A DNA stretch of 64,000 nucleotides from positions 310,001 to 374,000 of the forward strand of contig JAUIRK010000007.1 in the NCBI GenBank assembly GCA_030549495.1, written 5' to 3'. The translations under genes and the position numbers were made by a program. The stretch comes from Nectonema munidae (taxonomy: Eukaryota; Nematomorpha; Nectonematoida; Nectonematidae). Below the pieces are notes generated by a model. The model searched no databases. It saw only the letters and a list, made by a program, of their open reading frames with translations, and had not been told where the DNA came from. This document shows positions 59,190 through 64,000 of this stretch, piece after piece. Positions within the stretch are counted from its first letter, which is position 1; the number at the start of each line of letters is the position of its first letter.

Positions 59190-60739
59190 AAAGGATCTAA
59201 AAGTTGAATAAAATGGCAATTCAATTCACTTACTCCGAAACACATTTTGCTCTTATCAAGAAGAGAGATAAAGCGATCAACATGGAAATGTATTTAAAAT
59301 TAGCAGTGAAGCACATCGTTTTATAGGACTGTCCACCCTTCAAAGTCTAGATTTTGGAGATTAAAAATTTTAGCCGTATATCTTAAGAGCCTCATACAGA
59401 TAAACGAATACTATATGTGTACAAACAACAAAACGGATTTTTTTGTAGAACAACAATTGAATTTCGCAAATCTATTTTTATAATAATAATTAAAAATTTT
59501 TATATCTACATTATTAAAAACACTTTTTGTGAGAGCCATATCTATAAGTGTAGTTATTCAAGACTGTTATTACGTTTGGTAGAAAAAGGAGAAATGAATT
59601 TTTACAAGTGAAAACGACATTAAGATGAAAATCTCTATTTAAAGATAAGATATTGACTTTAAATTTAATATATGTAATGCAGAAAATTATTCGAGTGGTC
59701 CGATGGAACTTTCTGAAGTTCCGCATTCGGCTTATGGCCGTTGTTTTAGACCCCGCTCTAAAAGCTTAGTGATTGCATGCATTCCTATCTGTTCCTCAAG
59801 ATAGGTAAGCTTGCCTTTATTTTCCGTTTACGTTTTTCATCAGCGAACATGTGTATTGTGTGGTATATTGGGAAATTATAAGGACTCATTTTTACAACGT
59901 TTGGGCAAATTGGTGAAATGGAACGTTTTTTGGCGAGGCTTGATTTGATAAAAATTATTTAAAAAGCGCATAAATTTTATAATTTTTTGCTTTCCTACTT
60001 AAGTGAAAGTGCTGACATAGACTTTATAAAAGATTGCTTACTTTGTTTGAAAAAAACTTTGTTCAGTGTTGAGAAGAGTGTCCAAAATTGAAATGCTCTA
60101 TAAAACAAAGTAACAAAAGATACCAAAAGATAACCAGTGCTATTGATTAGCCTACTCTGCGTATCATAGGAAGAAAAGAGTAGGAAGCACGCTGTAAATC
60201 TTACACAACATTTAAATGGGTGGGATGCATGTAACCAAACTAGCATTAGATGATTTTAATACCACTGTGCGCAATGCAGAAAAAACTTTGGGGAAAACTG
60301 AATTTATTTCGATAATAAAGAACTGTACATGAATTTATTATTACTACTCTATAAACTCTTAAAGTGATATTTTACAGGAATCACCGATTTTTCCGTAAAA
60401 TCCAATCAAGTTTCCAATTTTTGGATGATATGCCATGAAGGTTTCCATTTCTCATCCAAACTTAATTTAGCCCTATAATTAGCTTACTTTTTTTACCAGA
60501 CGGTTTCTCAAACACCATAATTTTTAGTTGTTTGATTTTTTCGATAACAAAAATTGATCACAAATTGATTCACGAATAGCTAAAGAAAGAACAAAGATGA
60601 AAAGAGCAATACAATTGTAACTGCAGAATATCTTAGGAATCCACAAACCTATCAATAACCATATTTTTTCAAAAGCAAAGCTGGGTATTGCTTCTTTTAG
60701 ACGCGTTAACAAATTTCTTTTTATGAAATCATAAGCAAA
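59190..60739. other. Undetermined interval
   Basis: Hydrophobic minus-strand frames at 59995-60246 and 60524-60712 could hold membrane segments of the cyclase's missing 5' half, but no junctions fit well. Nothing else is recognised. Confidence 0.3.
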
Positions 60740-60930
60740 GTATAGGCTTGGTTGCTTGATTTCTACATCAAAACACTTTCAGTGGTAAAGCTAAATGCGT
60801 GTATTATGCAATAAATATTTTTGTGATTTTAATTTTGGGTATTTTTTATAATTTTTTTAAGAGTTGCAAGCATGCGGGTTCGAACCACTGACCTTTGATT
60901 GGGGTACGCGCTATTAACAACCATTCCGGC
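60740..60930 (-). repeat. tRNA-derived SINE-like repeat, family A, full copy
   Basis: Minus strand: an A-box-like GGAATGGTTGTTAATAGCGC and a B box GGTTCGAACCCGC, then a tail GCATAATACACGCATTTAGC and CACTGAAAGTGTTTTGATGT as in 3735-3930. The tRNA-like head is better kept than in the other copy. Confidence 0.6.
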
Positions 60931-63369
60931 TAAAAGTATATGCATTGAATGATGAATTTAAAACTTTTGAAATATACAGTGGGATCGCGTTAGAACTAAT
61001 CGGATTGAGTACAACTATCCAAGATTTAAAATGAAATATTTCTCTCATAAATAAGTGGAAACATGACGCCTGACACATCAACATGCTGCAACTTTTATAC
61101 TGAATTTGAATATGGAATCACTTTTACTCGACCTACAGATAAGTCGACCCCCCCCCCCCCCCTCCTCCAAAATCTAAGTCAATATTTAAGATTTAGCTAA
61201 TATATGATATCGATTTAGCTAATAAAATAATACAAAACTCGGACAAGTTATTGCCCAGTTAAGATTTAACTTTTTCGCTTTGTGTGCTGGCAATTGTAAA
61301 TACTTTTTTATTTTAATTGTATATTAGCAAGAAAAAGAGGATTTCATCGTTTTCTAATTGTGGTTATTTAACACTTTGAATTTTTTGCGAAGACCACCTT
61401 CCCCAAAGAATAAAAAATCTGGCGGGGGTAGACTCCTCAGTATTTACATCACTGGTTTTTGCACCAAGTTGTTGCCGGTATCAGCTTGAGATTAGGCTTG
61501 CTCACCTATAACAACATGCCTCAAGATGGAAAGGTTCGCCTTTTGTTACTGTTGTATAAGACTGCCTACGATTTTGAGATACAGAGAGCAGACTAATTAT
61601 TATTATTACTCAACACCAAAAATGAAGTAACTTAAGGCAGTAGCTTACCCTTTCGACAATGTTAGGGCTTGAGTGTTCTCTATTCGCCACCTGACCCCAC
61701 GCTTCTATCAACTTTGTTGAGTATTTTTGTCGCGACACATTTGAATTTGTCTAAAACATGAAAGAAGGCCTTTGGTTGAACAAGTTATTTCAATGTTGTG
61801 CGTTTCAAACAGAGCAATGTCTAATAACCTAACCCTAAGCCTAACCCCATCACATCAAATAAAACGTTAAGGAGAATATTGAATTTTTAGTCGATGAGAA
61901 TGAGGGGGAGGGAGGGGAGGAGAAGTTTATAGTTTTTGAACTGAAGTTCTTCATACTTATTTTTAAAGCATGGTTATATTTTTCAATGTAAAAATATACT
62001 CACATATGATATTTTAGTTAGGATTTTTTGATTAAAAATTTAGAGATAAATTTCTCTTTCATTACATTCTGATGTTCTTACGTGGGATGCCGGTATTTTC
62101 TAGTAGGGTTCGGCCAACTGTCTTGTGGGTAGAGGAGGAGGGGAGGAGCGACCCAGACAGTTCACGTTTAAAAAAGCACTGCATGTTTTGCCAAAAGATT
62201 TATTAAGCCCACACAACGAAGGATAAGACACTGGAATAGATAGTATGGCGCTTGCTTCAACGTAGTTTGTTCAAAGATCAGATAAAACTTGGCTTACGTG
62301 CAAATTGGTTGGATTAACGTAGTAGGTTTTCGTATTTCGCATTTTAATGTACAAGCTTCTTTCCTCTCCATAAGCGGGCTCCACTTCAAATTTAGAGTTT
62401 AAGCAGTTTAGCGTTTCGCTGGTGATATGGATTTTCCTTAAAAACATTGATTTAAAGATAATTCAAATTGACTGTGTCAAAACCACTCTTGCATCGCTAA
62501 ATCTCACCAGACATAATAACAACAACTTTAATTGGGAGACAAAACGTCACTCAAACTCAATTACGGATAACCAAGAATCTTTTGACGTAAATTTTAACTT
62601 AACTAATCAACTAATGCACTGACTCGCCAACTAACTAATTTATCAACTATCTAACTACTGACTAACTGTTACTAACTTAATCTTTTTATTTTCTTCTGTC
62701 TTAACTATAAATTATTATAGAACAAATGGAACAACAAAATCGCAAGATACTTGGATTAGCTAACATTTTTATAGAAATCGGCATAAATTTCAATATCGCG
62801 TCACAAAATGGCTGAAGCCATCATCCGAGTTAGCGCATAATGGAATAGAGCATAAATCAAGAAAAGGGCTAGGCATGTTTTGAAATGCAAAAATTCATCA
62901 AAAGGTAGAGAAGATAGAATCCATAGATGAAATCATCATAGGCTGTCTTATAAGAAAAAAGACAACAAGAAATTCAATATTATTTAAGTTTACATGACAA
63001 TTGCAGATTACAAATATGAAAAAACACTATAAACTTATGATAAAATTGATTCCCCAATCAAACAACTTGGTGAAGATTAGATCGCGTTATCATTATTATG
63101 TGCGATTTTAACTCAGCTTTTGGTGAACAGTAAAGAAAATTAATAGTTGGAGTCCACGGAAATAACGAAAATAAAAAAAGAAAATGAAAGAAAAAGAACC
63201 TATTTTGCTTGAGTATTGTAAGACCAAATATTTTGCTATAGGAAGTATATACACGATGGGCAAGCTAAAAAGAGAAGACACATGCCCGAGAAATGATTGC
63301 AATATCAAGAGGTACATTAACAACATTGTTTTAATTAAAGAAAATTGGCAATTGTCCCAATAAGTGTAG
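60931..63369. other. Undetermined interval with simple repeats
   Basis: CAGTGGGATCGCGTTAGAAC at 60978 resembles a pogo-type end. A run of 14 C lies at 61149-61162. A degenerate telomere-like stretch, CCTAACCCTAAGCCTAACCC, lies at about 61832-61851. No exon is supported. Confidence 0.35.
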
Positions 63370-64000
63370 TAGACCTATCAGCCGCTCAGATCGGCCAGCT
63401 TGTCATAACATGGTTTCTGGAAATTTTATATTCAAATTAAAAATAAACTGGAATGGTAAACGAAAACAAAAAGCACACAATGTACCAATTCAACATCAAC
63501 TAAGAAATCAACTTGAAAGTATCAAACCTCTAAAGATTTAGACAGTGTGAAAAAAGAAATGAAGAAAAACTCAAAACTAAAACCATTAATTGGGAAGAAA
63601 CTAGAACATCGAGCACTCAAATAATTGAAGAATTTTAGGACATCAAAAAGGTGAAAAAGAAAACATCGTATTACAGATGAAATTTATAGCTTAAGTTGAA
63701 CAGCGTAACAAGGAAAAAATAAGAAATGACAAAAGAGATAAGTACATATATCAAAGATTGTCTAAAGAAGTTGAATATAATACCGGCTGAATAACGAAAG
63801 CCAATTCGTGGAACAGTTTAGAAGCAAAGAACTACACAATGGGAATCGACAAAAGAATCAAAATGCCGAATAACAATCAAAGAAGTAAAAGAATAATCTC
63901 TGGACAGATCGGCACGAAGTTGGAAAAAGGTGTAAAGGATTTATTTCAAACAATAACAAAGGAAAGCAGAACAAACAGAGATTTCACATTTTTCAAAATA
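63370..64000 (+). pseudogene. RTE-like LINE fragment: end of endonuclease and linker
   Basis: Plus-strand broken frames read HNMVSGNFIFKLKINWNGKR, KQKAHNVPIQHQLRNQLESI, KRKHRITDEIYSL and, after frameshifts, RNKEKIRNDKRDKYIYQRLS, KEVEYN. This follows RTE-type elements: SDH..V.....LKLK at the end of the endonuclease, then the W..TDE...L and EYR.L..E linker. It is cut by the window end, so the reverse transcriptase may lie just outside. Confidence 0.55.

Noticed and set aside
59140-59210. Minus-strand piece ILFIAFSHLRHELHQEK as a cyclase exon
   Set aside because: The donor is weak, the piece is very short, and the plus-strand frame there is more protein-like.
1-64000. CRISPR arrays, bacterial operons, LTR elements or Polintons
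   Set aside because: No regularly spaced repeats, operon-like gene packing, paired long terminal repeats, or capsid or envelope-like proteins were seen; introns show a eukaryotic nuclear genome.

Overview
The window looks like part of an invertebrate animal nuclear genome. It is about 70% A+T, its genes are split by many introns with GT..AG borders, and it is full of decayed DNA transposons, LINE fragments and tRNA-derived SINE-like repeats. The gene content fits an arthropod; a copepod-like genome would fit, but the sequence does not prove a species. The local A+T richness makes most long open frames chance events. The real host genes are short exons found by protein similarity and matching splice phases.

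Host genes, left to right. (1) A RING+PHD protein resembling PHRF1 (minus, 1884-2541; 3' end uncertain). (2) A complete four-exon SNRPD1/SmD1 gene (minus, 10084-17744) with one 49-nt intron and two introns of about 3.5-3.7 kb. (3) A complete seven-exon MRTO4/MRT4 ribosome-assembly gene (plus, 20232-31016), head-to-head with SNRPD1 at 2.5 kb. (4) The 3' half of a membrane adenylyl cyclase gene (minus, 34334 to at least 56088): transmembrane segments of the second bundle and the whole C2 catalytic half on ten exons, nine of whose ten joins or ends match in phase. Its 5' half (first bundle and C1) was not found and may lie beyond the window.

Mobile DNA fills the introns and gaps. It includes one intact piggyBac-like transposon with a 571-aa transposase in an MRTO4 intron and three or four decayed piggyBac relatives. 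There is a FLYWCH/MULE element with tandem-repeat termini, plus remnants of Tc1/mariner, pogo/Tigger and hAT elements. LINE pieces come from RTE-like and CR1/Jockey-like families, and there are at least four SINE-like families. No retrovirus, LTR element, Polinton or CRISPR array was recognised.

The most unusual object is a 250-bp foldback element at 22699-22943. It combines 72-bp inverted arms, a tRNA-like A/B-box core and a sequence that folds as a candidate type I hammerhead ribozyme. The second is a piggyBac group whose ends sit in near-perfect palindromes, seen in two distinct copies with the same spacing.
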